Virus record (IMG/VR): IMGVR_UViG_3300046499_000443
Location: 1 to 20,790 of that record
Direction: 5' to 3' (one strand)
Origin: a virus
DNA length: 20,790 bases
In this document: in pieces, positions 14,412-20,790 of the stretch
Position numbering within the stretch: the first letter of the stretch is position 1
Layout: the number at the start of each line of letters is the position of its first letter
The notes under the pieces: model-generated
Databases searched by the model: none
What the model saw: the letters and a program-made list of their open reading frames with translations, nothing else
Told to the model about the DNA's origin: nothing
Translations under genes and position numbers: made by a program

Positions 14412-14702
14412 GTGGCCGGCAACCCGCGCAACGGGCGCCCCTACCGCCGCCTCTGCGACGCCCAGCGCGCGCTCCTGCTCCCCTGCTGGTGGTGCGGCGA
14501 AGGCATCCGCTACGACATCACCGGCCCGCTCGCCGGACGCCACCGCGACGCCTTCACCCTCGACCACCTCGTACCGCTCTCGCGCGGCGGAGACCTCCTC
14601 GACCCGGCCAACGCCCGCTCGGCGCACCGCCGCTGCAACAGCGCCCGCGGCAACCGCACCGACGCCGCACGACAGCCCGTCCGAGCCTCACGGAGGTGGT
14701 GA
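14412..14702 (+). CDS. HNH endonuclease
   Basis: A 96-residue HNH nuclease. The zinc-binding cysteines are C25-x2-C28 (CWWC) with H72 and C75 (HRRC). The HNH core is D51-H52 (FTLDHLVPLSRGGD), N67 and H72, followed by NSARGNR. GTG 14412 has GGAGG at 14399-14403. In many HK97-type phages a small HNH protein encoded just before terminase is needed for DNA cleavage during packaging, and this gene lies about 1 kb upstream of the terminases, near the candidate cos region. A homing role is less likely given the compact, collinear setting. Confidence 0.9.
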   Translation: MAGNPRNGRPYRRLCDAQRALLLPCWWCGEGIRYDITGPLAGRHRDAFTLDHLVPLSRGGDLLDPANARSAHRRCNSARGNRTDAARQPVRASRRW

Positions 14703-14704
14703 CC

Positions 14705-14893
14705 ATGGCGTCCGGCAACACCACGGGGACCGTCCAGTGCCCCGAGTGCAAGGAACCCGTGACGTACCCCGTCCGAGTCCGCCACCTCAGCACGACCAAG
14801 ATCGGTGTCGCCATCGACCCGACTCCGATCCGCGAGCACCTCGCCAGCCACGAGGCCCGCTTCACTACGGAGCTGCCGCCGACTGCGAGGTGA
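14705..14893 (+). CDS. Small zinc-ribbon-like protein
   Basis: A 62-residue protein with a CPEC pair (12-15) and histidines (H27, H45, H49), suggesting half of a zinc-binding fold. ATG 14705 lies two bases after the HNH stop, with GGAGGTGG (14693-14700) as ribosome-binding site. It is co-transcribed with the HNH and P-loop genes. Function unknown. Confidence 0.7.
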   Translation: MASGNTTGTVQCPECKEPVTYPVRVRHLSTTKIGVAIDPTPIREHLASHEARFTTELPPTAR

Positions 14894-14899
14894 CGCCCC

Positions 14900-15343
14900 G
14901 TGCTGTACGTCATCACCGGTCCGCCGGCCGCAGGCAAGAGCAGCTGGATCGCCGCCCGCGCCCGAGCCACCGACATCGTGATCGACCTGGACCGCCTGGC
15001 CCTCGCGCTCGCCGGTCCCGGCGCACCGAGCTGGAAGCACGACGCGACTCTGCTGAAGGTCGCGCACCGTGCGCGCTTCGCCGCCCTCGACGAGGCCGTG
15101 AAGCACCGCGACGCCGTGGACGTCTACCTGATCCACACCATGCCCAGCCCCAAGGCACGTGCCAAGTACCAGCGGCTGGCCGCCGAGATCGTCACCGTGG
15201 ATCCTGGCAAGGACATCGTGATGCAGCGGGTCCAGGACATGCGCGACCCGGCCATGACTGCAGTGGCCACCCGCTGGTACAGCCAGCAGGCACGGCGAGG
15301 TAGCTCACACACCGTCACGCGTCAGGCATCGCGCACATGGTGA
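14900..15343 (+). CDS. P-loop NTPase, kinase-like
   Basis: A 147-residue protein with Walker A GPPAAGKS (7-14), a DLD motif (29-31) and a YLIHTMPSP strand-loop (76-83) like that of small nucleoside or polynucleotide kinases; the DIVMQRVQDMRDP stretch (105-117) is a plausible lid. GTG 14900 sits six bases after the previous stop. Small P-loop proteins of this kind are often found beside HNH and terminase genes in actinophages, possibly acting on DNA ends. The C-terminal 18 residues are basic and disordered-looking. Substrate unknown. Confidence 0.75.
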   Translation: MLYVITGPPAAGKSSWIAARARATDIVIDLDRLALALAGPGAPSWKHDATLLKVAHRARFAALDEAVKHRDAVDVYLIHTMPSPKARAKYQRLAAEIVTVDPGKDIVMQRVQDMRDPAMTAVATRWYSQQARRGSSHTVTRQASRTW

Positions 15344-15463
15344 GCTACGCGAGCTGATCGACTTCACTCAACGCGCGACAGCGGGTGAGCACTCGACCCG
15401 GCAGACTCCGCAGGCTCTGGGTGACCCGGCGCCAACGGAACCCGACCACCGCGGGGGTGGTGG

Positions 15464-15500
15464 GTGGTGGTGGGCACCGGAGGCCGGCGCCCACCACCAC
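15464..15500 (+). terminator. GT-rich 12-bp hairpin
   Basis: Perfect inverted repeat GTGGTGGTGGGC/GCCCACCACCAC (15464-15475/15489-15500) with a 13-nt loop that itself contains CCGG/CCGG. It could be a structured terminator or part of the packaging site. Confidence 0.5.
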
Positions 15501-15600
15501 GGTCCCCCGCCGACGGGCCGACCATGATCACCTATCGGGTCTGAGCATGATCGTCCGGGATGGGAGGGGGGCCCGACCCCATCGTGAATTTTGGCTTCCC

Positions 15601-15634
15601 GGGCGACCCAAACGCCCTTGTCGCCCTGTTTTTT
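15601..15634 (+). terminator. Intrinsic terminator before the head operon
   Basis: Perfect stem GGGCGAC/GTCGCCC (15601-15607/15620-15626) with a 12-nt loop, then TG and six T (15629-15634). It is the only hairpin here with a proper T-tract of this length, and it implies that the head genes start from their own promoter between 15635 and 15777. Confidence 0.82.
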
Positions 15635-15664
15635 GCGCGGCCGAAATCTCGTCCCTATTCACGC

Positions 15665-15756
15665 GAACTCGGTTCGAGTGAATTAGTGGCTTCACTCTCA
15701 GTGACCACCCGCTAATTCACCTGAACCCAGTTCGACCGAATTAGTGGCTTCACTCT
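15665..15756. repeat. Repeated dyad element upstream of terminase (two direct, one inverted copy)
   Basis: Two direct units of 34 bp (15665-15698 and 15723-15756) differ at four bases and share an exact 19-bp core ending in GGCTTCACTCT. Each begins with the dyad GAAC-N3-GTTC, and the first also has GTGAA-N8-TTCAC. A third, inverted copy of the left part lies between and overlaps the second (15712-15733, 19 of 22 matching). A degenerate fourth core is at 15584-15600. It may be terminase-binding (cosB-like) sites, or operator/activator sites for the late promoter. Confidence 0.78.
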
Positions 15757-15777
15757 GCGTGACAGGGGGTGGCGATC

Positions 15778-16059
15778 ATGGGATCGGTCACCGACGCGAT
15801 CACCCGGGAGATCGAACAGCTCCGCGTGGAGGATCTCTCCCCCGGCATGGCCGAACTCGCGACGAGCCTCGCCCGCTCGGTCGACGAGGCCGACGCCCCG
15901 ACCGCGAAGGCGGTCGCCGCCCGAGAGCTGCGCGCTGTGATGGCCGACCTTCGCAAGCTGGCCCCTGTCGGAGAGGAGGGAGACGCCGTCGATGAGATCC
16001 TCTCTGACCGAGCCGAGCGCAAGGCCAGGCTCCGAGCCGTCCCAGCCTCCGGCGAGTGA
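15778..16059 (+). CDS. terS: Terminase small subunit (probable)
   Basis: A 93-residue helical protein directly before the large terminase, with which it overlaps by 68 nt. ATG 15778 is preferred because GGGGGTGG (15765-15772) then has normal spacing; GTG 15769, in frame, lies within that ribosome-binding site. The sequence (VTDAITREIEQL...LATSLARSVDEADAPTAKAVAARELRAVMADLRKLAP) resembles actinophage proteins annotated as small terminase. It would recognise the packaging site and recruit the large subunit. The repeats at 15665-15756 just upstream are candidate binding sites. The assignment rests mainly on position and general similarity. Confidence 0.75.
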   Translation: MGSVTDAITREIEQLRVEDLSPGMAELATSLARSVDEADAPTAKAVAARELRAVMADLRKLAPVGEEGDAVDEILSDRAERKARLRAVPASGE

Positions 16060-17575
16060 GGCGTTCGGCGTCCAGACGCCGCGTCTCTTCACGGCCCCGG
16101 CGACCGCCGTCTCGACGGCAGGGCAGGAGGCCATCGACCTCGCTGCGAAGGCGGGCCTGGTCCTCGACCCCTGGCAGCGGTACGTGCTCAACCAGGCGAT
16201 GGCTGAGGACGACGAGGGCCGCTGGGCCGCGTTCGAGGTGTGCGTCAACGTGCCGAGGCAGAACGGCAAGGGCGCGATCATTGAGGCCAGGGAATTGTGG
16301 GGACTGTTCATCGGAGGCGAGGAGCTCATCCTCCACTCCGCCCACGAGTTCAAGACGGCGAAGGCCGCCTTCAAGCGCATCGAACGGCTCATCCGCCGAT
16401 GCCCTGACCTGCTGAAACGCGTGAAGACGTTCCGGCAGACCGTCGGCGAGGAAGCGGTCGAGCTCCACGACGGTCGCACGCTGCGGTTCATCGCCCGCTC
16501 GAAGGGCTCGGGCCGCGGCTTCACCGGGGACTGCAACATCTTGGACGAGTCCATGATCCTCGGAGACGAGGCGATGGACGCCCTGCTGCCGACGATGGCT
16601 GCCGTGGACGATCCCCAGATCTGGTACCTGGGTTCGGCAGGGATCGGCGCGCCGTCCGTGCAGCTCGGGAGGCTGCGCAAGCGGGCCGAGACGGCACTGG
16701 AGACGGGCGTCCCGGATTCCTCGCTCGCCTACATGGAGTGGTCGATCAGCCCGCATGTGAAGGAGTGCGTGAAGGGCTGCACCGACCACGACAACGCGGA
16801 CAGCGACGAGGCGATCCTGCGGGCCAACCCGTCGACCGGCTACCGCCTGTCGCTGGTGAAGAGCCGGAACGAGCGCACGACGTTGAGCACGGCTGGGTAC
16901 GCGCGTGAGCGGCTCGGGGTGGGCGAGTACCCGTCTGAGGAGGGCGACGCCTGGGCGGTCATCGGCAAGGACGCGTGGGAGGCCCTGGCGGACGGTGACA
17001 GCCAGATGGCGGACCCTGTTGCCTTCGCCATCGACGTGACCCCAGAGCGGTCGCACGCCTCGATCTGCGCGGCCGGCCACAACGGCGAGGTCGTGCACGT
17101 CGAGGTCGTCGACAACAGGCCCGGTACGGACTGGGTGGCCAAGCGGGCCCGGGAACTGACGAAGAAGTGGAGGCCGCGCTGCTGGGTCATTGACCCGGGC
17201 AGCCCGGCCGGATCACTGATCCGGGAGGTCACGGAGGAGCTGAAGGTCGATCCCGATGAGGAGGTCGCCGACGACGAGGAACCTCAGCTCCTGGCTCCGA
17301 TCGTGCAGACCAAGACGCGCGACGTCGTCCAGGCCACCGGCCAGTTCTACGACGCGGTGGCGGCGGCCCGGATCGTCCACCTCGGCCAGGCGCCGTTGTC
17401 GACGTCCCTGGCGGGGGCCAAGAAGCGGGACTTGGGCGAGGCGTGGGCGTGGGCGCGGCGAGGGGTGGGCGTGGACATCACGCCGCTTGTCGGTGTGACG
17501 AACGCACGGTGGGGCCTCTTCGTGGAGATCGAGGAGCCGGAAGAGGAGGTGGACCCGTGGGCCGAGTACGGCTGA
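15992..17575 (+). CDS. terL: Terminase large subunit
   Basis: A 527-residue packaging ATPase/nuclease. ATG 15992 has AGGAGGG (15974-15980) upstream. ATPase domain: Walker A-like VPRQNGKG (87-94), Walker B NILDE (182-186) and the GSAG coupling motif (214-217). RNase H-like nuclease domain: AIDVT with D348 and VIDPGSPAG with D401 as probable metal ligands, with a further acidic region (about 424-438) whose role is unclear. Length and motif order fit the HK97-type terminases of actinophages. A cysteine-bearing insertion, ECVKGCTDHD, lies at 258-267. It pumps genome DNA into the prohead through the portal encoded next but one. Confidence 0.94.
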   Translation: MRSSLTEPSARPGSEPSQPPASEAFGVQTPRLFTAPATAVSTAGQEAIDLAAKAGLVLDPWQRYVLNQAMAEDDEGRWAAFEVCVNVPRQNGKGAIIEARELWGLFIGGEELILHSAHEFKTAKAAFKRIERLIRRCPDLLKRVKTFRQTVGEEAVELHDGRTLRFIARSKGSGRGFTGDCNILDESMILGDEAMDALLPTMAAVDDPQIWYLGSAGIGAPSVQLGRLRKRAETALETGVPDSSLAYMEWSISPHVKECVKGCTDHDNADSDEAILRANPSTGYRLSLVKSRNERTTLSTAGYARERLGVGEYPSEEGDAWAVIGKDAWEALADGDSQMADPVAFAIDVTPERSHASICAAGHNGEVVHVEVVDNRPGTDWVAKRARELTKKWRPRCWVIDPGSPAGSLIREVTEELKVDPDEEVADDEEPQLLAPIVQTKTRDVVQATGQFYDAVAAARIVHLGQAPLSTSLAGAKKRDLGEAWAWARRGVGVDITPLVGVTNARWGLFVEIEEPEEEVDPWAEYG

Positions 17576-17736
17576 CACGAGCGGGCCGAGCGCGGGCGGG
17601 AGTCCTGGCGGGCGGCGCCATGGCGGCGTCGGGCGCCGGTTTGGGGCTCGGCCTCGCGATGGGCCTGGTGGTCGGCGGCGTGCTGCTGGTGGCGTACTGC
17701 CTGCTCCTGATGGACGTTGACAGGGGCAGCCCGTGA
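17557..17736 (+). CDS. Small single-span membrane protein
   Basis: A 59-residue protein that starts at GTG 17557, inside the end of the terminase gene (19-nt overlap), with a strong GAGGAGG (17543-17549) correctly spaced, and ends overlapping the portal start (GTGA 17733-17736). It has a basic N-terminus (RVRLTRAGRARAG) and one long hydrophobic segment of Gly/Leu/Val (about 26-52). It has no known homologue that I recognise; its location between terminase and portal is unusual for a membrane protein. Confidence 0.65.
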   Translation: MGRVRLTRAGRARAGVLAGGAMAASGAGLGLGLAMGLVVGGVLLVAYCLLLMDVDRGSP

Positions 17737-19085
17737 CGAGTCTGTGGCGGCGCGCCCGAGGGCGGCCGGCGGTGCGCGACATCGCGACGATCGACGATTA
17801 CGCGGCGGCCCTGCAACAGTCCCTGGGGTACGGCGGCTTCTCCGCGCTGGGCATCACCCAGTCGCAGCCCGGCCAGGCCGCGGAGAAGGCGCCGACGGAC
17901 CTTCCCGGGTACGCGACGCTCTTCGCGACCAACCCAGTGATCTGGGCGTGCATGGTGGCCCGCATGTCGGTGTTCTCGGCGCCCCGGTTCACGTGGCAGC
18001 GGCTGAACAACGGCACGCCCAGCGAGATGTTCGGCACGCAGGAACTGAAGCTCCTGGAGACGCCGTGGGCGGGCGGCACAACCCAAGACCTGCTCTCGCG
18101 GGTCATCCAAGACGCCGACCTCGCGGGAAACAGCTACTGGACCGCTCACGAGGGCGACGCAGTGCGGATGCGCCCGGACTGGGTCCAGATCGTCCTTGAG
18201 CGCCGCCGCCACCCGCACGGCGGAGACCTGGGGTGGCGCCGGTACGGATACCTGTACCAGGAGCCCGGCTGCGACCCGGTGTTCCTGTGGCCCCAGGAGG
18301 TCGCGCACTTCGCGCCCGTCCCGGACCCGCTGGCGACGTTCCGCGGCATGTCGTGGCTGACGCCCGTGCTCCGCGAGACGATGAACGACAACCTGATGGC
18401 CGCACACAAGCGGAAGTATTTCGAGAACGCGGCCACCCCGAACCTGGTGGTGAAGCTCGCGCGCGAGGTCACCCCGGAGGCCTTCGGCAAGTTCAAGGCC
18501 AAGATGGAGTCGAGCCACCGAGGCGTCGAGAACGCCTACAAAACCCTCTACTTGGGCGGCGGCGCCGACGTGAGCGTGGTCGGCTCCGACTTCCAGCAGA
18601 TGGACTTCAGCAGCGTGCAGGGCGCCGGCGAGACGCGCATCGCCTCGGCGGCCGGTGTGCCGCCGATCATCGTGGGCCTGTCCGAGGGCCTGAAGGCGGC
18701 GACCTACTCGAACTACGGGCAGGCCCGGCGCCGGTTCGCAGACGGCACGATCCATCCGCTGTGGCAGAACGCGGCCGGCAGCTTCGCCCCCCTTGTGACG
18801 CCGCCCGGATCCGGCTCTGGCGCGGTGCGCCTGTGGTACGACGCGCGACAGGTCCCGTTCTTGCGTGAGGACGCCCGGGACGCGGCCGAGATCCAGGGCA
18901 TCGAATCCCGAACGATCCGCGCGCTCGTCGACGCCGGGTACACGCCGGCATCCGTCCAGCAGGCCGTGAACGCCTCCGACTGGTCGCTCCTCGTCCACAC
19001 CGGGCTGTTCTCCGTCCAGCTGCAGAAGCCCGGCGACGTCGGCGGCAAGCCCGCCCTACCCGCACCCACCGAAGGGGGTTCCTGA
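17733..19085 (+). CDS. Portal protein, HK97 type
   Basis: A 450-residue phage portal protein forming the dodecameric ring through which DNA enters and leaves the head. Family signs: LFATNPVIWACMVARMSVFSAPRFTW near residues 65-90; LAGNSYW; WPQEVAHFAPVPDPLATFRGMSWLTPVLRE; YFENAATPNLVVKL; SAAGVPPIIVGLSEGLKAATYSNYGQARRRFADGTIHPLW. Length is normal for the family. GTG 17733 overlaps the preceding stop. The stop overlaps the ATG of the protease gene (TGATG), so stoichiometry may be set by coupled translation. Confidence 0.94.
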   Translation: MTSLWRRARGRPAVRDIATIDDYAAALQQSLGYGGFSALGITQSQPGQAAEKAPTDLPGYATLFATNPVIWACMVARMSVFSAPRFTWQRLNNGTPSEMFGTQELKLLETPWAGGTTQDLLSRVIQDADLAGNSYWTAHEGDAVRMRPDWVQIVLERRRHPHGGDLGWRRYGYLYQEPGCDPVFLWPQEVAHFAPVPDPLATFRGMSWLTPVLRETMNDNLMAAHKRKYFENAATPNLVVKLAREVTPEAFGKFKAKMESSHRGVENAYKTLYLGGGADVSVVGSDFQQMDFSSVQGAGETRIASAAGVPPIIVGLSEGLKAATYSNYGQARRRFADGTIHPLWQNAAGSFAPLVTPPGSGSGAVRLWYDARQVPFLREDARDAAEIQGIESRTIRALVDAGYTPASVQQAVNASDWSLLVHTGLFSVQLQKPGDVGGKPALPAPTEGGS

Positions 19086-20110
19086 TGCCCGCCCTGTCCG
19101 CCGTGACGCGCGATCTGGAGCGCTCGGCGCCATTCCAGCTGCTGCGCGCCGAGGGCGACGAGGAGGGCGACGGCCGGACCCTGTCCGGGTACGCGGCGCT
19201 CTTCGGCGAGCCCACCGAGATCAACTCCTGGGAGGGCACCTTTACGGAGACCATCCGCAAGGGCGCCTTCAAGAAGACCATCCGCGAGCAGACGCCCGTG
19301 ATGCAGTTCGACCACGGCCGGCACCCGCTCATCGGCTCCATCCCGATCGGCTCCATCTCGGACCTGCGGGAGGACGACCAGGGCCTCTACGTCGAGGGCC
19401 GCATCACCGACAACTGGCTGATGCAGCCGGTGCGCGACGCCATCGCAGAGAAGTCCGTGAACGGCATGAGCTTCCGGTTCGAGGTCGTGCGCGACGAGTG
19501 GCGCGACGTCAACGGGAAGATCGTCAAGCCAGAGGAGGTCTACGACCTGCTCTGGATGCCCGGTGACCGCGGCCCCCTGTCGCGCGAACTGATCGAGCTG
19601 AAGTGCCGCGAGCTGGGCCCCGTAGTTTTCCCGGCCTACGCCGGCACGAGCGTGTCGGTGCGAGCCCGGGACGTCGCCGAGGGCCTGGCCCTCGACGACG
19701 AGATGACCCGGCGCATCCGTCACTCGCTCGCCCGCGACGCCGCAGCCCCGTCGGTACCGGACGACCCGGAGCTCCGGCGCGAGGTCGCGACCGCCCTGCT
19801 CTACCAGCGAGCCGTTCCCGGCCGCGCGCAACTGGACAACAGGGACGCGCGGTTCACGCCGCACGATCCTCCGGCCCCGACCTTCCCCGCCGCGCCGCCC
19901 GCCGAAGGGCACCCGGCCCCTACACGTTCCACTGGCGCGCCGCTCGATCCCGAGCACCCGCCGACCCCGAGCACCACAGACGCGCCGCCCGCCGATGGGC
20001 ACCCGTCGCCATCCGACCGCACAGTCCGCATGCGCTCTCAGCTGGCCGAAATCGGCGAGCTGATGGACGGCGTGCTGGCGTCCATCGACACCCCGAAGGA
20101 GACCGGCTGA
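19085..20110 (+). CDS. HK97-family prohead protease
   Basis: A 341-residue capsid maturation protease (peptidase U35 type), which cleaves the scaffold-like N-terminus of the capsid protein. The N-terminal ~195 residues form the protease: GYAALFGEPTEI (35-46), catalytic His in QFDHGRHPLIGS (H77), Ser in NGMSF (S129) and a probable acidic partner in CRELGPVVFPAY (E176). The last ~145 residues are an unusual extension: helical to about 240, then a Pro-rich stretch with two near-identical APPAEGHPAPT/APPADGHPSPS segments, and a terminal short helix (RMRSQLAEIGELMDGVLASI). That tail could serve as a scaffold-like element. It overlaps both portal and capsid genes by TGATG. Confidence 0.92.
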   Translation: MPALSAVTRDLERSAPFQLLRAEGDEEGDGRTLSGYAALFGEPTEINSWEGTFTETIRKGAFKKTIREQTPVMQFDHGRHPLIGSIPIGSISDLREDDQGLYVEGRITDNWLMQPVRDAIAEKSVNGMSFRFEVVRDEWRDVNGKIVKPEEVYDLLWMPGDRGPLSRELIELKCRELGPVVFPAYAGTSVSVRARDVAEGLALDDEMTRRIRHSLARDAAAPSVPDDPELRREVATALLYQRAVPGRAQLDNRDARFTPHDPPAPTFPAAPPAEGHPAPTRSTGAPLDPEHPPTPSTTDAPPADGHPSPSDRTVRMRSQLAEIGELMDGVLASIDTPKETG

Positions 20111-20790
20111 TGCCCAAGCTTCAGCTTTCCCACGGCCAGGCGGTCATCCGCCTGCGCGACATCCGCGCCCAGCTCGAAGAGCTGGAGAAGCGCGACGCCC
20201 TGACCACCGAGGACGAGCAGACCTTCGACGAGCTCACCCGCGAGTTCGCCGAGGTCGACGACCACCGCCGCCAGCTGGAGCGCCGCAGCGCCCTGGAGCG
20301 GGTCCGCGCCGCCACTCAGGCCAGCGACCGCACCCCGCCCGCGATGGGTATCGAGCGGGGCACGCCGAGCGGCAGCGGCAGCACCTACGACCTCGACCCG
20401 ATCCTCAACCCCGACAGCGTCGAGGACCGCCGGTTCCGCAACCCGTGGGACCTCGGCGAGATGCGCAGCTTCGGCCGGTCCCCCGAGGACCTCGGCCAGG
20501 AGCTGCGCGCCCGCGCGCTGTGCGCGGTCGAGAAGATGGCCGGCGCCAACGACCGCATCCGGTCCGGTGCAACGCAGATCATCGAGGGCTGGGACGACAA
20601 GCGCGGCACGATCGCCCGCATGTGCCTGGCGACGTCGTCCCCGGAGTACATGCGCGCCTGGTCGAAGCTGGCCCGCGGCAAGGGCCACATGGTCACCCCG
20701 GAGGAGCAGCAGGCTCTGGAGCGTGCGATGTCCCTCACGGACAACGCGGGCGGCTACCTGGTGCCGTTCCAGCTCGACCCGACGGTCATC
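20110..20790 (+). CDS. Major capsid protein, HK97 fold (3' partial)
   Basis: The first 227 residues of the coat protein; the frame is open to the window end. ATG 20110 overlaps the protease stop (TGATG). Residues 8-62 form a charged coiled coil (VIRLRDIRAQLEELEKRD...), the delta domain that acts as an internal scaffold and is removed by the protease. A Gly/Ser linker follows (about 87-97), then a helical region, and the mature-domain signature TDNAGGYLVPFQLDPTVI begins at about 210. The cleavage site is probably in the linker or helical zone before that signature but cannot be fixed by eye. Confidence 0.92.
   Translation, partial: MPKLQLSHGQAVIRLRDIRAQLEELEKRDALTTEDEQTFDELTREFAEVDDHRRQLERRSALERVRAATQASDRTPPAMGIERGTPSGSGSTYDLDPILNPDSVEDRRFRNPWDLGEMRSFGRSPEDLGQELRARALCAVEKMAGANDRIRSGATQIIEGWDDKRGTIARMCLATSSPEYMRAWSKLARGKGHMVTPEEQQALERAMSLTDNAGGYLVPFQLDPTVI

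Larger units (their letters stand above)
15344..15777. other. Non-coding control/packaging region before the terminase genes
   Basis: This 434-base stretch has no convincing gene. It holds, in order: a 12-bp GT-rich hairpin (15464-15500); two CATGATC repeats (15523, 15546); a GC block with partial twofold symmetry, GATGGG...CCCATC around GGGGGGCCCGACCCC (15559-15583); an intrinsic terminator (15601-15634); and an AT-richer set of repeated dyads (15665-15756). Its position, between HNH/kinase and small terminase, is where cos sites and late promoters are usually found in such phages. Confidence 0.6.

Noticed and set aside
15385-15681. Possible 98-residue protein in the region before terminase
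   Set aside because: It runs through the 12-bp hairpin, the intrinsic terminator and the repeats, has no ribosome-binding site and an Arg/Pro/Gly-rich composition typical of chance frames.
15769-15777. GTG 15769 as start of small terminase
   Set aside because: It overlaps its own potential ribosome-binding site; ATG 15778 has normal spacing. The difference is three residues.
6066-19770. GACCCGGA octamers (about 6066, 10169, 19763), matching the TraB recognition repeat described for pSVH1
   Set aside because: Only three dispersed copies, all inside genes where Asp-Pro-Glu or similar codons explain them; TRS sites are clustered.
1-20790. Integrase, tRNA genes, CRISPR array or transposase
   Set aside because: I looked for tyrosine and serine recombinase motifs, clover-leaf-like tRNA sequences, regular spacer-repeat patterns and transposase motifs and saw none; any integrase must lie outside the window.

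Overview
The window comes from a very GC-rich actinobacterial source, most likely a Streptomyces or close-relative phage or prophage. Third codon positions are almost always G or C, GTG starts are frequent, start/stop overlaps (GTGA, ATGA, TGATG) are common, and every gene reads on the + strand. No tRNA, rRNA, CRISPR array, insertion sequence or integrase is visible. Both ends of the window cut through genes.

Layout. (1) 3-4741, replication: a primase/polymerase-DUF927 helicase fusion (5' end missing) and an SF2 helicase, separated by a 326-base non-coding stretch packed with eight copies of GGTACGCA, a candidate origin or operator array. (2) 4747-7419, accessory genes: a PAPS-reductase-like PP-loop protein and small cysteine-rich or membrane proteins. 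The first two transcripts share a duplicated hairpin leader. (3) 7425-13268, a module resembling the transfer region of Streptomyces conjugative plasmids and integrative elements. It contains an HTH regulator with its own promoter/operator, Spd-like membrane proteins, small soluble proteins, a 699-residue FtsK/TraB-like DNA translocase, a striking inverted-repeat array directly behind it, and an excisionase-like HTH protein. (4) 13339-15343, small genes: a terminator, three small proteins including a lipoprotein, then an HNH endonuclease, a zinc-ribbon protein and a P-loop kinase-like protein. (5) 15344-15777, a non-coding control/packaging region with a hairpin, a canonical intrinsic terminator and a repeated dyad element. 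(6) 15778-20790, the HK97-type packaging and head operon: small and large terminase, a small membrane protein, portal, prohead protease and major capsid protein (3' end missing).

How it fits together. Modules 1, 5 and 6 are those of a tailed HK97-fold phage: DNA replication, then headful or cos packaging into a capsid matured by a protease. Module 3 is what Streptomyces elements use to move double-stranded DNA between mycelial cells. Finding a complete-looking TraB/Spd set collinear with phage replication and capsid genes is the most interesting feature: it suggests a phage, or phage-plasmid, that might also spread by cell-to-cell DNA translocation, or a composite of the two element types. 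This is an inference from gene content; FtsK-like proteins are also annotated in some actinophages where their role is unknown.
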